Shown piece after piece: positions 52,571 through 64,000 of a stretch of 64,000 nt of DNA (position 1 is its first letter; each line of letters begins with the position of its first letter). The notes below the pieces were generated by a model that was not told where the DNA came from, did no database searches, and worked only from the letters and a program-made list of their open reading frames with translations. This DNA is from Pyropia yezoensis (taxonomy: Eukaryota; Rhodophyta; Bangiophyceae; Bangiales; Bangiaceae), in contig CM020619.1 of NCBI GenBank assembly GCA_009829735.1, positions 5,906,083 to 5,970,082 of the forward strand, read 5' to 3'. The position numbers and the translations under genes are program-made.

Positions 52571-55500
52571 CCGTTGGAGCTGGCCGTCCGAAGCTCACAA
52601 CGGCAGCCTCGGCCAAGTGGGTCAAGAGGACGAATCAACCGTGCCGGATACTGCGGCGACCTAAGGGAGTCCGCCCACCTCGGGTAGGACTCCCCAAGAA
52701 CGTAAACCCACGTCGGGTCATCGCGGTGCTGACGGGTGAGAACTTCCAGGTGGCTGGACGGGTGCAACTTGCCCCCGGCCGTGCCTGCTGTGCCCGTATC
52801 GTACTTGATACCGGGTCAGGAGCCTCCTTGATACGCAAGTCGCTATTACCAAAGGAGATGAAGCTCCAACGCTGGAAGTCTAAAGCTGACCATCTGATCG
52901 ATATCGATGGTGGGGTACTTCCCATCGTTGGTGCCGTGGCCCTACCAACTAGGTTGGGGACCCATGTGGTCGACGTGACCTATGGAGTAGTTGAGAATAT
53001 ATAGGTACCCCTGCTTCTGGGTACCCCTTATGTTGTTACAGAAGTGCTTTCGATTTGTGGCCCCGAGTATTGGGTCAAGTTGATGAATGGGGAGACCATC
53101 CCCATCCTTGGTAAGGGAAAGTCGGTGGCTCCTGTGACAGTCTCACAGTCGAAGCCTGTTTGCTCTGTGAGAGAAGGGTTTACTGCTACCCTGCGTTTAG
53201 CCCGTAAAGTCACGTTGCCCCCCAACTCGGTGGCGCACGTTGACGTTGTAACTGATTATACGGGGAACGGGTTGGTGCACCCTCACCCCCGTCTTGCTCG
53301 CAAGCACCAAGTGCATGCTGCCCTTGGCACGATGGACTCCAAAGCCGGGGTTTCGTGGAGGATCCAGGTTATGATCCTGAGCTCGTCGCCGAAGTACTTC
53401 AAGTCGGGAGCCAAGTTCGGCTATATCGACCAACATGAGGGACCGGTAGTAGCGGTCACCCTCAATGCGGGCGCAAGTAGCAACCCGAAGTCCGGGAAGG
53501 AGAAGCACCAAGCCAAGTCGGCCGCCTCTCCTCGGCCCCATGTGAACATGGAGGGTATTCCACCCAGGTTGAGGGTTCAAGTTGAACGCCTCTTGGACCA
53601 ATATCACAAGTTGTGGGATGGTCAGTTGGGACTCATGAGAGCCACCCAACACCGGATCGAGTTGAAGCCCGGTGCACCCCCTATACGCCAACAACCGTAT
53701 AGGGGAGGACCCCGTTCAAGGGCCCTCGTTACGGAGCAAGTCGCTCGCATGGAGGCCCTCGATGTGATTGAGGCAAGTAACGCCGAGTGGGCGAGTCCGG
53801 TGGTTATCGTCCCCAAAGTTGATGGGACCCCCCGGTTTTGTATCGACTACCGTAAGCTCAACGAGAGCACGGTGAAGGACAGTTATCCCCTACCTAGGAT
53901 GGATGACTGTCTGGACTCTCTGGGGGAGGCAATCGTGTTCTCTACCCTGGACTGTAACGCGGGGTACTGGCAAATTCCCATTGCCCCGGAGGACAGGCAT
54001 AAAACTACCTTTACCTGTCACTGTGGTACCTACCAGTGCAAGCGACTACCGTTTGGGCTGCGCAACGCGCCGGCAGCTTTCCAGCGCGCTATGGACATGA
54101 TTCTGGCCGGAGTACGGTGGCAGATCTGTCTCGTGTACCTAGACGATATCATTGTGTTCTCCCGAAGTCCGGAGGAACACATTGGCCACCTTGGCCCGGT
54201 GTTCAAGCTACTTGCTGACGCCGGTGTGTCACTGAAGGCGAGTAAGTGCCACCTCTTCACTCAAGAGGTGGAATACTTGGGACATGTTGTCCGTCCGGGG
54301 TGCCTCAGTGTCAACAAGAAGAGCTTGAGGGCCATTCGCAAGGCTCAGTACCCCCGGACCCAGACCCAGATGAGGAGCTTCTTCGGGATGTGTAACGTGT
54401 ACCGACGTTTAACCAAGGGCTTCGCCAAGGTGGCGAAGCCATTGATTGAGCTAGCTAGCTCAACGCTACCGAAGAACCTGCCTCCCCCAAGTCGGGTGGA
54501 GCAGGAATCCTTTGAGACTTTTCGGGACCTTCTGCTGAAGCCCCCTATCCTGGCTATTCCCAGGTTGGGAGGCCACTACATCCTGGATGTGGACGCTAGC
54601 TACGACCAACTTGGTTGTGTGTTGCTTCAGCAGCAGCCGGACAAGGAGTACTTGCCGGTGGGATACTTCAACAAGGGGCTGAACTCGGCCGGGAAGAACT
54701 ACGGAGTCACCGAGTTGGAAGGGCTCGCAGTGGTGTGGGCGGTGACGTCACTTCGTCACTACCTAGAGGGTGAGAAGTTCCTCATCCGCTGTGACCACCG
54801 CGCGTTGCAGTTCATCTTCAAGACGGATTGTACGAACACTCGTCTTAACCGGTGGAGGGTGAGACTGGCACCCTTCAACTTTGACATTGAGTACCACCCT
54901 GGCCGGCAACATGCCCTGGCCGATGGCCTTTCTCGGGTACCTACCGAGGGGCTGGACACTAACCCAGTCGATGAGGACATCCCCATCGTGGGGGTAGTCA
55001 CGCGCTCGGGTCAGGCGTTGAACCCCGAGGCGCCAGGGAACAAGAAGTACTTGCCCCTGTCCCTGGACGAGGTGGTGAAGGCCCAGGCCGAAGATCCCTT
55101 CTGCAAGTCGCAGAGGGATACACTGGACACAGTGGCGGAGACGCGGTTCTCGGAGACGATGGCCTCCTCATGAGGAGGAGGGTATTCCAGGGGACCGAAC
55201 AACTTGTCGTCCCCGCATCCCTCAAGGACAGTATTCTTGAGAGGGAGCATAACGCTCCCACAGGTGGACACCTGGGGTCTAGTAAGCTGTACCAGACCCT
55301 GAGGACCAGGTACTACTGGCCGTCCATGGTGGTGGACATCTACAGTTGGGTGGCTGCCTGCACAAGTGGTGCGCAGAACCGTCTGATGGAACGGCGGCCT
55401 GCTACGGCTATGCTACTGTTCCCGGACAAGGAGCCCTTTGCCGCGTTGGCAATGGACATCCTTGGGCCACTGCCAGTGACCGAGGAGGGCAACCAGTACC

Positions 55501-56549
55501 TCCTGGTCATCTGTGACCGCTTCACGAACCTTACGCGAGCGATCCCACTGGCAGAGATCACGGCCATGTCGGTCGTGTCGGCCTTCCTAGATCACTGGGT
55601 TGCCGCGTATGGCATTCCGGATAGTACACTATCGGACAATGGACCGCAAATTGCGTCTGTACTGTTTCAGGGAGTGCTGGATATGTTGGGGGTGAAGGCA
55701 AACTATGCCACCCCCTACCCCCCACAAATTAATGGACAGGTGGAGCGCTTCAACAAGACTACTGTTCGGCAGCTGCGCCACTATGTGAGTGAGCACGTGA
55801 AAACGTGGGACCAATACATTTCTATTCTTACCACTGCCTACAATTCGCAGGTTCACTCATCTACCGGGGAAGTACCCCTCGCTTTTGTGAGCCCCCGTCG
55901 CGTGCGGTCTATTGCCGTGCGGCGGCCGCTCCCAACTAGGGAGGATGGTGGCAGAACGCCTACTCCTACTGAGAGTAAGGCGAAGTTCGCTGCTAGGCTT
56001 GAAAAACTCATCCCTAAAGTCAGTGCTGAGATGAACAAAGCACAAAAGCGCTACAAGCGTACCTTTGACAAAAAGATGCGCAATGCTAAGCATGTCCCAG
56101 AGCAGGGTGACTGGGTACTGGTACACTCACACACCCCAACTGGGGGTGAGTTAGTATTCCAGACGAAGGGGCCGTACCAGGTCCTTCGTACTGATGGGCG
56201 GCGCTTCACCATCGAAAGTGACGATGGGGTCCGCACAGTGAACGGACAGGACGTGGTCAAAGTTGCACCACCGCCTGCAGGCGACCCAGCTTGGGCGCGT
56301 GCGTTGGAAGCGTGGCGCCTCCCCTCACTGCCTGCGGCCAAACAGGGCCCGCAGGAGTACGTGTTCGATAAGTTCATCGACCACGGCTGGGATGAGGACA
56401 CTGACCGCCTCATGTTGAGGGTGCGTTGGTTCGGCTACAAAGCCAAGGATGGTACGTGGGAATATGTGGAGGACCTTCCCGCTGAGAAGGTCCGGGCATA
56501 CGTGCCCGGAATGAGATATACCCTAGCAGCCCCCCTTCAACGTGAGTGA
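52567..56549 (+). pseudogene. pol: pol of family A, copy A2 (one nonsense codon, one 4-bp deletion)
   Basis: It has the domain order and catalytic motifs of A1 pol: LDTGSGAS, YLDD, LDVDASYDQLG, MDILGPL and GQVERFNK, then a chromodomain in VRWFGYKAKDGTWEYVEDL. A TAG at 53002-53004 ends the first segment just after the protease, and a 4-bp deletion near 55149 shifts the frame before integrase. The tail and chromodomain are in frame with integrase here, unlike in A1. Two conserved integrase positions differ from A1: CTSG for CTSC in the zinc motif and NGPQIA for NGPQFA. The C-terminus after the chromodomain also differs because of a small frame change. Confidence 0.93.
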
Positions 56550-56656
56550 AGGCCGAGCAACAGTGCCAGGAGAGTGCTTCAAGTCGAAGTGGTACGCAGA
56601 GTGGCTTTCAACTACGGCCCTGACACTCACACTCTCACAACAAAGGCAGCTGCAAA

Positions 56657-58601
56657 CTAGGCATGCATGCTAGACTCTCCAACCCCACGGCCCTCGCCCC
56701 CACGTGGAGGCGAGCGGCGAGACCCACGGCGATAACGCTGTCAACCAGTCGGCGGGGCCGGCGGCTCCAAGTCGGAACGGTCCCGCCCCTCACGGTCGCG
56801 CAAGTGGCGACGACCGCGGCTGCTCTTCTGCTTAGTCTTGCGCGCAATTTCGCGACGCAGACGCCGGATCGACTCCTACTCTGACGGAGTGGAGGACTCG
56901 GAGACGGAGTAAGGTAACTCGTCTTCCGATACGGAGGGAGAGCACCGCGAGCGTCGGCGACGACGGCGAGGAGGCGAGTATGCCCGGCTCGCACGACGTT
57001 TGCAACGCCCAAGTGGGGCTGGCTGGGGCATAATAGCCCCGATGCGAGCCAACTCGGCCGTCATAAACTCCGCCACCGACTCGCAACTCGCGGTCGCCAC
57101 CGCAGTACGAACGCGCTCCTCAAGTTGAGGAGTCTCAGAAACTTGGAGGGTTGCGGTTGACGCAGCCAACCAGGAGATGGTGCGCACCAACGTGGTGATC
57201 ATCATCTCTGAAGTCAGAGGCGTGGCCGGTAACAGGAACTTGGGGTATACCGTCAGGAGGGTGGCCCCCGAGTTGGGGGACACCGGGGTGGACGACTTAA
57301 CGGCCACGCTAATCGGGATGTCTACGTGCGGCTGGTAGGGGAAAGGAGGAAGCGGAGGGGGCACGCCGAGGTGGCGGTGCCCGGGTGTAACTGCGACCCC
57401 TACTCGGGGCCCCCACAGTGGGTTGAGTCATGTGGTCATCATGAGAAGGCACGGCCATCACTATGGCCTTGTCCGGGGGTGGCGCAGTGTGGCGATCCAC
57501 CCCCGGGGCATACGGGTAGTCCCCGATGCCCAACCCCTCTCGTAGTACCACCCGGCCGTCGTGAGGTTCACGAGCGACCCATACGAACTGGCGAAGTGCG
57601 CCATCGTCCTTGGGCCCACGAGTGGGGCGGCGCAACTTGTGCTCAATGCTCTCCCACTCGATAAACTTATGGAGCCGGAGCATCTCCTTAAGTAGAGTGA
57701 GCTGTCCTGACGAGCACCCCTCAGCAACTAGCTGAGGGGTGAGCTGTTCCAAACCTTGGATAAGCCGGAGGGGAAGATGCCAGAGCATCCCCCGCCGCTG
57801 GACACAGGACACCCAGGTCGACATGACCTCGAGGAGCCACTGGGTGGCCAACATGGCCCACACCAGGTGATCTGGGCTAGCCGTCAACATGACGGAGCCG
57901 AAGTGGTTGAGCAACCGTGGCAACAACGCAGGGAACCCGTAGGGGACCTCAACTTGAGGCCACCACTCGGGCTTCTTCGGATAGTACTGCTCCTTACTGG
58001 CAGCGGACTGCTGCGGAAACTCAAGTTGAGCCGAGGTCACCAAGTAGGGACCTCGCCGGAAGTCCTTCTCCATCCGCACATCAAAGTGATGAGTGTGCGG
58101 ATCGGCCTCGTGAAGGTACGGGGGGCGAGTTGCCACCGCGTCCCAAGTAAAGGTCGGCAAGTCGCCGGGACCCGGGATAGTTCCCCCGCGGTCCATCATG
58201 GCCTTGGCCCGCTGTACGTCTTCGACCTCCTCATCGTCCAGGAAGGCAAACTGGTCCGTCCTGAAGCCGGCAGGGAACCCGAACCTACGGGGATACTTCT
58301 CCCGTAGGCGGTCCCACACCCGACCCATCGCTGTGCCATGTCGGGCACAGCGAAGAACAGTCAACCCCTCCTCATACAGAGGCCAAGTGGGGTGAAACCA
58401 CCGCCCCAAGGCCTCACGCGGGACAACGTGTCCCGCCCCCGGGGGAGATCCCGCCGTCAACCCAAAGCCGGGTGACGCGGGATTCCCATCCCCCGGAGTA
58501 ACCGCGGAGCCCCCGCCGGAAGTCCCGGCGGGCGCCGCACCGTAGGAGGTGTCCTTCATACGTTCATCGAGGGAGTCCGTCTTCACTCCCGGAGTCGCCA
58601 T
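56657..58601 (-). pseudogene. Antisense ORF of family A, copy A2 (one frameshift, one nonsense codon)
   Basis: Collinear with the ORF in A1 from MATPGV (ATG at 58601) to the SSMHA-type end near 56657. The lesions are an extra G near 57360 and a TAG at 56876-56878 in the Arg/Ser-rich tail; at both places A1 is intact, while the A1 deletion near 7620 is absent here. The well-mixed middle part is highly conserved, with mostly conservative changes. Transcription would run from the 3' end of the element towards pol, so an antisense role at RNA level is also possible. No known domain is recognised. Confidence 0.75.
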
Positions 58602-58936
58602 GGCTCTCCCCAAGTTGGGAAGAGACGCCCTGGCTACAGCGGCACGAGACACGCCTCAAGTTGAGGGGGGCTCGGATCGTGGGTAGATGGGTGGCCTTCC
58701 CAGCGTGGGGCGGCCCAGGGGAAGGTGAATGGGATGTGGTGGTGGTGAAGTGAGAACCGCGGAGAGCAAGCTGCCGAGTGGGCAAGCTTGAGGAGAGGGG
58801 CGGTCAACGTGACCGCCTCCACATCCGCGTTACGTACTCGAGGGGGGACAGCAAGTCGCGCCCCCAGCGCCGAGACGAGCGTTTACGCACACCCTCACAG
58901 GGCCGACCGGGTCGGTCGAAACTGAGAAGAGGTGAG

Positions 58937-59405
58937 TGTGGCAGTATTGGCCCCCAGGTAGGGGGGCAACACGTGGCATGCAAGGGGCGGCAGGCCACTA
59001 GCCTGATCCGTTCCTCCCCCTGCATTTGGGTCCATATTCCCTAAGTTTGGAATAGTTAGCTAATTAGAAAATCCAACTTGGATTTGAGGGTTTTCTGCAT
59101 TTTTCGTCTTGAATTTTCGTGTGGCCCGGTGAGCAGGTGCTGGGTTGGGCGATGCGGAGTGGCAAGATTCTGAGGGGACCCTGGGGGGATAAGGGGAGGG
59201 ACAGCGGGGCTTGGCCCTGCGTCCCCGTCCCGACCAAGAAACTCTTGGACCACACACCATCTTCTTGTTTGTCAGTGGGGGGATTGCCCCACAACAGAGA
59301 TAGAGTGGGTGCGACTTGCACTTCTTCCGGTTCCCCCGACACGGGAGGCAGCCCTTGTACACCGCCCCAACTTGGGTGTCGCGTGTGCGAGAGGTTTTGG
59401 CCACA
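58937..59405 (+). repeat. 3' LTR of A2
   Basis: 469 bp, TGTGGCA to GGCCACA. It follows the purine-rich tract GAGAAGAGGTGAG and is followed by the CTGCA duplication (59406-59410). Confidence 0.96.
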
Positions 59406-59542
59406 CTGCAAGCACTCCCTTCCTCCGTGTCCACGCAGAGAAGGTCCTGTTCGTCAGCCATCAGGCAACCGGGCTTATAAGCGTCTTTTCCCGTTTTGTC
59501 ATTCGCGTGCTCCGCTCTCAAGAAGAGCATCACGCGGTTCAT
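59406..59542 (-). pseudogene. 5' part of the unknown ORF interrupted by A2
   Basis: The ATG at 59542 opens MNRVMLFLRAEHANDKTGKD and reads to the A2 insertion point. The start lies 32 bp downstream (minus strand) of a family B LTR, which could provide its promoter. It joins in frame to 50030-49598 when A2 is removed. No homology is recognised. Confidence 0.45.
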
Positions 59543-59573
59543 ACTGTTCAGTCGTGTCGCATCCAGTCGGGCG

Positions 59574-59898
59574 TGTGGTATAAGACTCGATCCTCTCAGA
59601 CACGTGTCAGTATCCCTCGGGGGAATGGGACAGGTAACACAGAAAGGGGAACTACGAGAGTGCTATGCCTGTTGCCTCGCGTGCCTGCTGGCAGAGCCAA
59701 CAGATACGCACAGTAGTGCACACGGGGAAGAGGAAAGCAAACGCGCGGTTGTCTTTTTCCCTGAGGGCGCGGGCCAAGGGCGCCTCGCTGTCCCTCTTAT
59801 CGTGCATCTGGGGGAGCCTCGGCACGTTGGCCACGTAGCCCCCCACTACCCCCGAGTGGCCCCGACCCGAGGCTTACCTCAATAGGTCGGGGGCCACT
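59574..59898 (-). repeat. LTR of gypsy family B, solo or isolated (325 bp)
   Basis: Similar throughout to 21409-21733, with the same length and end points. Neither a PBS nor a purine tract is next to it and no family B coding region follows, so it is probably a solo LTR. No target duplication is evident at the two ends (GGGCG and GTGAG). Confidence 0.75.
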
Positions 59899-60702
59899 GT
59901 GAGAAACCACCCACACCTGGGCAGCCCTCGACGTACTCGTGATGGTGTCAGCGACCGGTGCCAGCCAATAGGGCGACAGGGTGCGGGGAAGAGGATGGAG
60001 ATGGTGGCGGTGGTGGGTCTGGGGAAGAAGACGGCGCGACGTCGATGGTGATCGAGGGGGGTTCAAAGGGTTAAGGTCGTCTTTGGTCTGTGTCTGTGGT
60101 TGCCCCTTAGGTTTCCCCCGGTGGCGCCGACACCCGCGCACTATATACTCGCGTCGGGGCACCCGAGGTGCCCCAAAGCATTCGTTTCCTCGTCGCGCCG
60201 CCGGAAGGCACAAAACGGCCCAAGAACAAAGCATGGCTCTCAGAACAAAGCATGGCCGGGCGTGCGCACTGAAGGATTGCAGCCCCAGTTTGCCCCAAAC
60301 GAATGGGCCCGGCGTGCAGCGCCTAGTGCGCCGTCCCTGCCGGCCCCAGACGCCAGTCGGACCGAAGGTCCGAGAGGCGTGTAAGCACGGTTCGATCGAG
60401 TCGACCGAATCTTCCAGCCGGCTAGCCAGTCACATCGCTGCAATGCTGCAGCGAGGACATTCTAACGGACTCGCCAGCCGTGGCAGATGTGGCTCGTCAT
60501 GGGTGCTGACTGTGGCGCCTTTCGACAGGCCATGATGCGTTGTCAACGACAGGCCATGATGCGTTGTCAATGGCCGTTGTCGTGCGGCCAGCAGACACCG
60601 TGAGACAGCGGCTGACTCATCTTGAGTCTGGAAGGTATACCGCGTCATGCCCCAGAATACAAGGAATTGGTCCATGACGCCAGGAGTTGGTTCGGCAAGA
60701 TC
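59899..60702. other. Stretch between family B LTR and family C; no gene recognised
   Basis: Short ORFs on both strands lack motifs. The part nearest 60769 should belong to the 3' LTR of family C, but its outer end is not identifiable. The only clear structure is the 24-bp tandem duplication at 60523. Confidence 0.5.
60523..60570. repeat. Exact 24-bp tandem duplication
   Basis: Two identical 24-bp units begin CGACAGGCCATGATGCG. They probably lie in the LTR of the family C element. Confidence 0.9.
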
Positions 60703-60769
60703 TGTAAGGAGAGGTCCCAGATATTCTCCCTTAGGTATGAGGCATGGGATGTGCGGGGAAATCCTTACA

Positions 60770-60782
60770 CCTCCCCCCCTTA
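60770..60782 (-). other. Polypurine tract and start of 3' LTR of family C
   Basis: On the minus strand AAGGGGGGGAGG overlaps the pol stop and is followed at 60769 by TGTAAGGATTTCC, a plausible LTR start. The far end of this LTR is not resolved. Confidence 0.65.
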
Positions 60783-63700
60783 GAATGTGCGTCGATGGAA
60801 ATCTTCGAGAACCTCAGGTGCGTTATCGGGGTCTTGCTTTGTTAGCCAGATGTTCTCACTGACATCGCAGCCTTTCCACTTGACCAGGTACTGCAGTCGT
60901 CCACGGCGTTTTCGTGACCGTATAATGGAGTCCACTTCGTACTCAACCGAGCCGTCCGGAAATGCTACCGGAGGTGGAGCGGGAGGAAGTCGACCATACG
61001 GATCAGCGCTGTACGGCTTCAGTAGACTGGAGTGAAAGGCGTTGTGCACCTTTCGGTCAAGGACTTCTTGAGGAAGATCCGGACGGAACGTAACATCGTT
61101 GATGCTATCAGTGACTCGGTATGGTCCCGAGAGCTTGAGCATCAACTTGAGAGCGCCTTGGAAGGCGTCCGGCATAAGGTTCTTGGTGCTCAGGAGCACA
61201 AGATCGTCGACAGCGATCGTACATGGTCAGCGTCGGCGGTTAGCGCACGCCGAGCGTGTCTCCTTTGCCTTCTTCATGGCGGTAATGGCAGTCTCCTGAG
61301 CTTCTTGCAGACTGCTTAGCCAATCTGAGACTGCTGCTAGTTTCGATTCCTTGCTGTCGAGGATGTCCGCAGGTACCGTCCTTGGTTCTAACCCATAGTT
61401 CAGGAAGAATGGGGAGTACGTCGTGACCGCATTGGGTGGCCGGTTGTAAGCTACTTCTGCAGCAACAAGGAAGCGGTCCCAATCACCCCGATGATGGTTC
61501 ACGAAGCTTCGCAGGATTTCTTCAATCTTCTTGTTCATGATCTCGGTTTGTCCGTCCGTCTGGGGATGATAGGCCGAAGATGCCTTGATCTTGTCCTTGA
61601 GAATTTCGGTGATCGACTGCCAGAAGTTGGAGAAGAAGATACAGCCTCGGTCGCAGACGACGTCGGATGGTAGACCGTGATGACGGTAGACGTGATCATG
61701 GTAGAGTTGCGCTACGACTGGTGCAGTACAGTCGGGCTTCATTGGTGCTAGTCAAATCATCTTCGACAGTCGGTCTACAATGGGGTAAGTGCAATTGTGG
61801 CCCCTTGAGGTCAGTGGAAGAGGGGTAATAACGTCCATGGAGACACTTTCCCATCGTTAGTTCGGTGGATCTAATGGTTTGAGGTGACCTAGCGATGAAT
61901 GGGTGCCGGCCTTGTTTCGCTGGCACAAATGACATGATTGTACGTATCTTTGGATGTCCTTCCGCATCGTCTTCTAGTAGTATTTGGAAGCAATAGCGTT
62001 GATGGTTTTCTTGACTCCGATGCGCCATTGGCTTGGGATGTCGTGGTATTGATGGAGTAGTCTCAGGCGTAGAGTACCAACAGGGATGCACGTACGCTCA
62101 CCTCGCTTCAACAACCTCATGTGAAGCCGGTAGGGAGATAACGGGTCTTTGACTAGGTCGGCAAACTCGGGGTCCGCTTTGTACTCTTGGTCTAGGGTGG
62201 CAAGGTCTTCATCACTTAGGCTTATGGTCCTGAGGTTGTTGATTTCAGTTTTCTTGGGTAGGTATTCGGTTACCTTGGTAAGCACGCGACTAAGGAGATC
62301 TTGATTGGGAGCGTGCTTGTCGGGGGCGTCTTGTGATTGCCTAGAAAGGGCATCAGCCACGGAGTTGGATGTGCCCTTAATGGGGATGATCTTGAAGTCG
62401 AATTGCTCCAACAGCCCAAACCACTTGACTTGGCGGTCGTTGAGCTTTACTTGGAGTTTCAGGTACCTAAGGGAGTCATGGTCGGTGTGCACCTCGAAAC
62501 GTCTTCCATGGAGGTAGCAGCGCCAGTGTCGAATGGATTGTACTACTGCGAGCAGTCCACGCTCCCGGATACTGTAGCGCTGTTCGTGGATGTTCAGCGT
62601 CAATGAGAAGTAGGCCACTGGACGTCGTCCTTTTCCGTCATCTTGTTCAAGGACAGCGCCAACAGCATACCCACTGGCATCTGTGGACACAAAGATTGGG
62701 TACCTCTTGTCGAATGGCCTCAGTACTGGTGCTTTTGTTGTCAGGGTTTGTAGTTGCTCAAAATCTTTCTGGGCGTCAGAGTTCCATTCAAAGTCGACGC
62801 TTCCAGTGAGACTTGTGAGTGGTGCAGCCACGGATGCCAATCCCTTAACAAGTCGACGGTAGAAGTTGACCATGCCGAGGAAGGATTGCACATCCTTTTC
62901 GCTTTGTGGAGTTGCCCATGATCTTTAGGCTTGGACCTTGTCGTCCTCCATAGAGAAACCTTCGTTGGAAATGACGTGGCCGAGGTAGTCCAAAGTTGTT
63001 CGAGCAAATTGGCATTTGCTGACCTTGGCGCAGAGCTTATGTTCTCGCAACTTGTCCAGGGCTTGCCTTAGGTTCTTAAGGTGATCTTCGTAAGTTTCAC
63101 TGTTGACCAGGATGTCGTCGAGGTAGCCACATATGAAATCATAGAGAACGGGTCGGAAGATGTCATTCATTAGGTTCATGAAGACCGCGGGGGCATATGT
63201 TAGCCCAAAGGGTAGCACAGTAAACTCGTTGTAGAACCCGTATTTTGTTCGCAACGCCGCCAGCGGGATAGTATCGGGGTCAAGCCGGATCTGGTGGTAA
63301 CCTGACCGGAGGTCGATCTTCGTGAAGTACTTGGCCTTTCGCAGTTTGTCGAAGATGTCGTCAATTCGTGGTAAGGGATATGCATTCTTGATAGTGGCCT
63401 GGTTCAATGCTCGATAATCGATGCCCATTCGCCAGCCACCGTCCTTCTTCGCTGCAAACAGTACAGAGGAGCCCCACGGTGAGGCGCTTGGTTGGAGGAA
63501 CCCATTTAGTATGAGGGTTGCAAGTTGTGTATTGAGTTCATCGAGTTCCCACTCAGATAGGCGATAAATGCCACTGCGACGTGGTTGAGCGTCCTCCGTA
63601 AGCTTGACGCTAGACTTGTGACTGCGTTCAGGAGGAAGTCCATCCGGAAGCTCTTCTGGGAAGACGTCGGCGTACTCCTTGAGAATCGCTTGGATGTCAT

Positions 63701-64000
63701 TCATGTCTTCAGCTGTTCCCATTTTGATTGCATTGACGTCAAAGGTGCTGGAAGGATCTTCGGATTGCAGATAGATGGCAAAGACAGGAAATTTTTGGAT
63801 AAGGTCCTTGGCGAGGCGTTGCCTACTTATCAGGCCATGGTGTTTCTTGAGGGAGGCAGTGATGGAGGTGTTCTTGTGGTTAAACTTAAACGAGATCTTG
63901 TTCTTCTTGTAGTTGACTTTGACGTCCTTGTCATCACGCCATTTCTTTCCGAGGATGATGTCGTATGCACTTACGTCGCACACAGGAAACCGAAGGCGTG
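60780..64000 (-). pseudogene. pol: pol of gypsy family C (chromovirus), truncated by window end; five in-frame stops
   Basis: Reading leftward from the window end: the end of a protease (YDIILGKKW), reverse transcriptase with MGIDYRALNQATIKNAYPLP, VLPFGLTYAPAVF and YLDD (about 63135), the RT thumb, RNase H with STDASGYAVGAVL (about 62680), an integrase zinc motif ending CHLCQ (about 61935), the integrase core with SMDVITPL, CDRGCIFF and GQTEIMNK, and a classical chromodomain, YEVDSIIRSRKRRGRLQYLV to WKGCDVSENIWL (about 60950-60830). All domains are in one frame without any indel. Stops interrupt it at 62925, 61974, 61857, 61752 and 61227. The base composition is much less GC-rich than the rest of the window. 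Confidence 0.93.

Larger units (their letters stand above)
50036..59405 (+). mobile_element. Complete Ty3/gypsy element, family A copy A2 (9370 bp)
   Basis: It has two 469-bp LTRs (50036-50504 and 58937-59405), a primer-binding site, gag, pol with chromodomain, the antisense ORF, a purine tract and a perfect 5-bp target duplication. By eye the LTRs differ at about 15 of 469 positions (about 3%), so the insertion is not very recent. Each protein gene carries one or two lesions, all different from those in A1. Confidence 0.96.

Noticed and set aside
59574-59898. Family B LTR as the LTR of the interrupted unknown ORF
   Set aside because: No primer-binding site follows it and the downstream peptide does not resemble gag, so I treat the LTR and ORF as separate.
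60703-60769. A 67-bp LTR of family C bounded by TGTAAGG and CCTTACA
   Set aside because: The inverted ends match, but 67 bp is far too short for a working LTR; the match is probably chance and the LTR likely extends further left.

Overview
The window is GC-rich eukaryotic nuclear DNA of the kind expected from a bangiophyte red alga (Porphyra/Pyropia type is my best guess). The reasons are very high GC with long G/C homopolymers, few and short introns, widely spaced host genes, and dense Ty3/gypsy, Ty1/copia, Tc1-like and short inverted-repeat elements. There is no bacterial operon layout, CRISPR array or rRNA gene. The organism assignment is inference; the gene and element calls come from motifs read directly.

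Left part (1-22 kb) is nested mobile DNA. It starts with the C-terminal end of one Ty3/gypsy pol (1-465) and a 500-N gap. Next is a 9.4-kb Ty3/gypsy element, family A copy A1 (to 9841), with gag, a chromodomain-type pol, a long ORF antisense to pol, and a 469-bp 3' LTR. A1 sits inside a Ty1/copia element (9842-13332), which in turn sits against a broken gene resembling cobB (cobyrinate a,c-diamide synthase) at 13333-14200. Inverted-repeat elements follow. Then comes a minus-oriented family A fragment (A3), whose 3' LTR carries a 1.57-kb TIR element with an 8-bp target duplication. A3 is fused to the 5' half of a different gypsy element (family B: LTR, PBS, gag, protease).

Middle part (24-44.3 kb) carries the host genes: a Sulfotransfer_4-like protein (24341-25165, +), a large secreted or anchored HExxHxxGxxH metalloprotease (25390-28266, -), two paralogous proteins with paired C2H2 fingers (29972-31406, -, broken; 39280-40749, -, intact), a mARC-like MOSC protein with one intron (33553-35335, +), a two-exon aquaporin with two NPA motifs (35682-37081, -), and a secreted spondin-N protein (43571-44242, -). 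These genes do not form one pathway. Between them lie a 1.5-kb TIR element inserted in a (CA)n tract, a 111-bp foldback element and many simple repeats.

Right part (47.9-64 kb) is again mobile: a decayed Tc1-like element (47942-49280); a complete 9370-bp family A element, A2 (50036-59405), with 469-bp LTRs and a 5-bp target duplication, inserted in frame into a small unknown ORF; an LTR of family B (59574-59898); and a minus-strand, less GC-rich gypsy pol with chromodomain (family C, 60780 to the window end). Family C keeps one reading frame but carries five stops, each reachable by a C:G to T:A transition.

The most notable points are the conserved antisense ORF of family A (three copies with independent lesions), the cobB-like remnant in a eukaryote, the family of TIR elements with 8-bp target duplications, and the transition-type nonsense pattern in family C.
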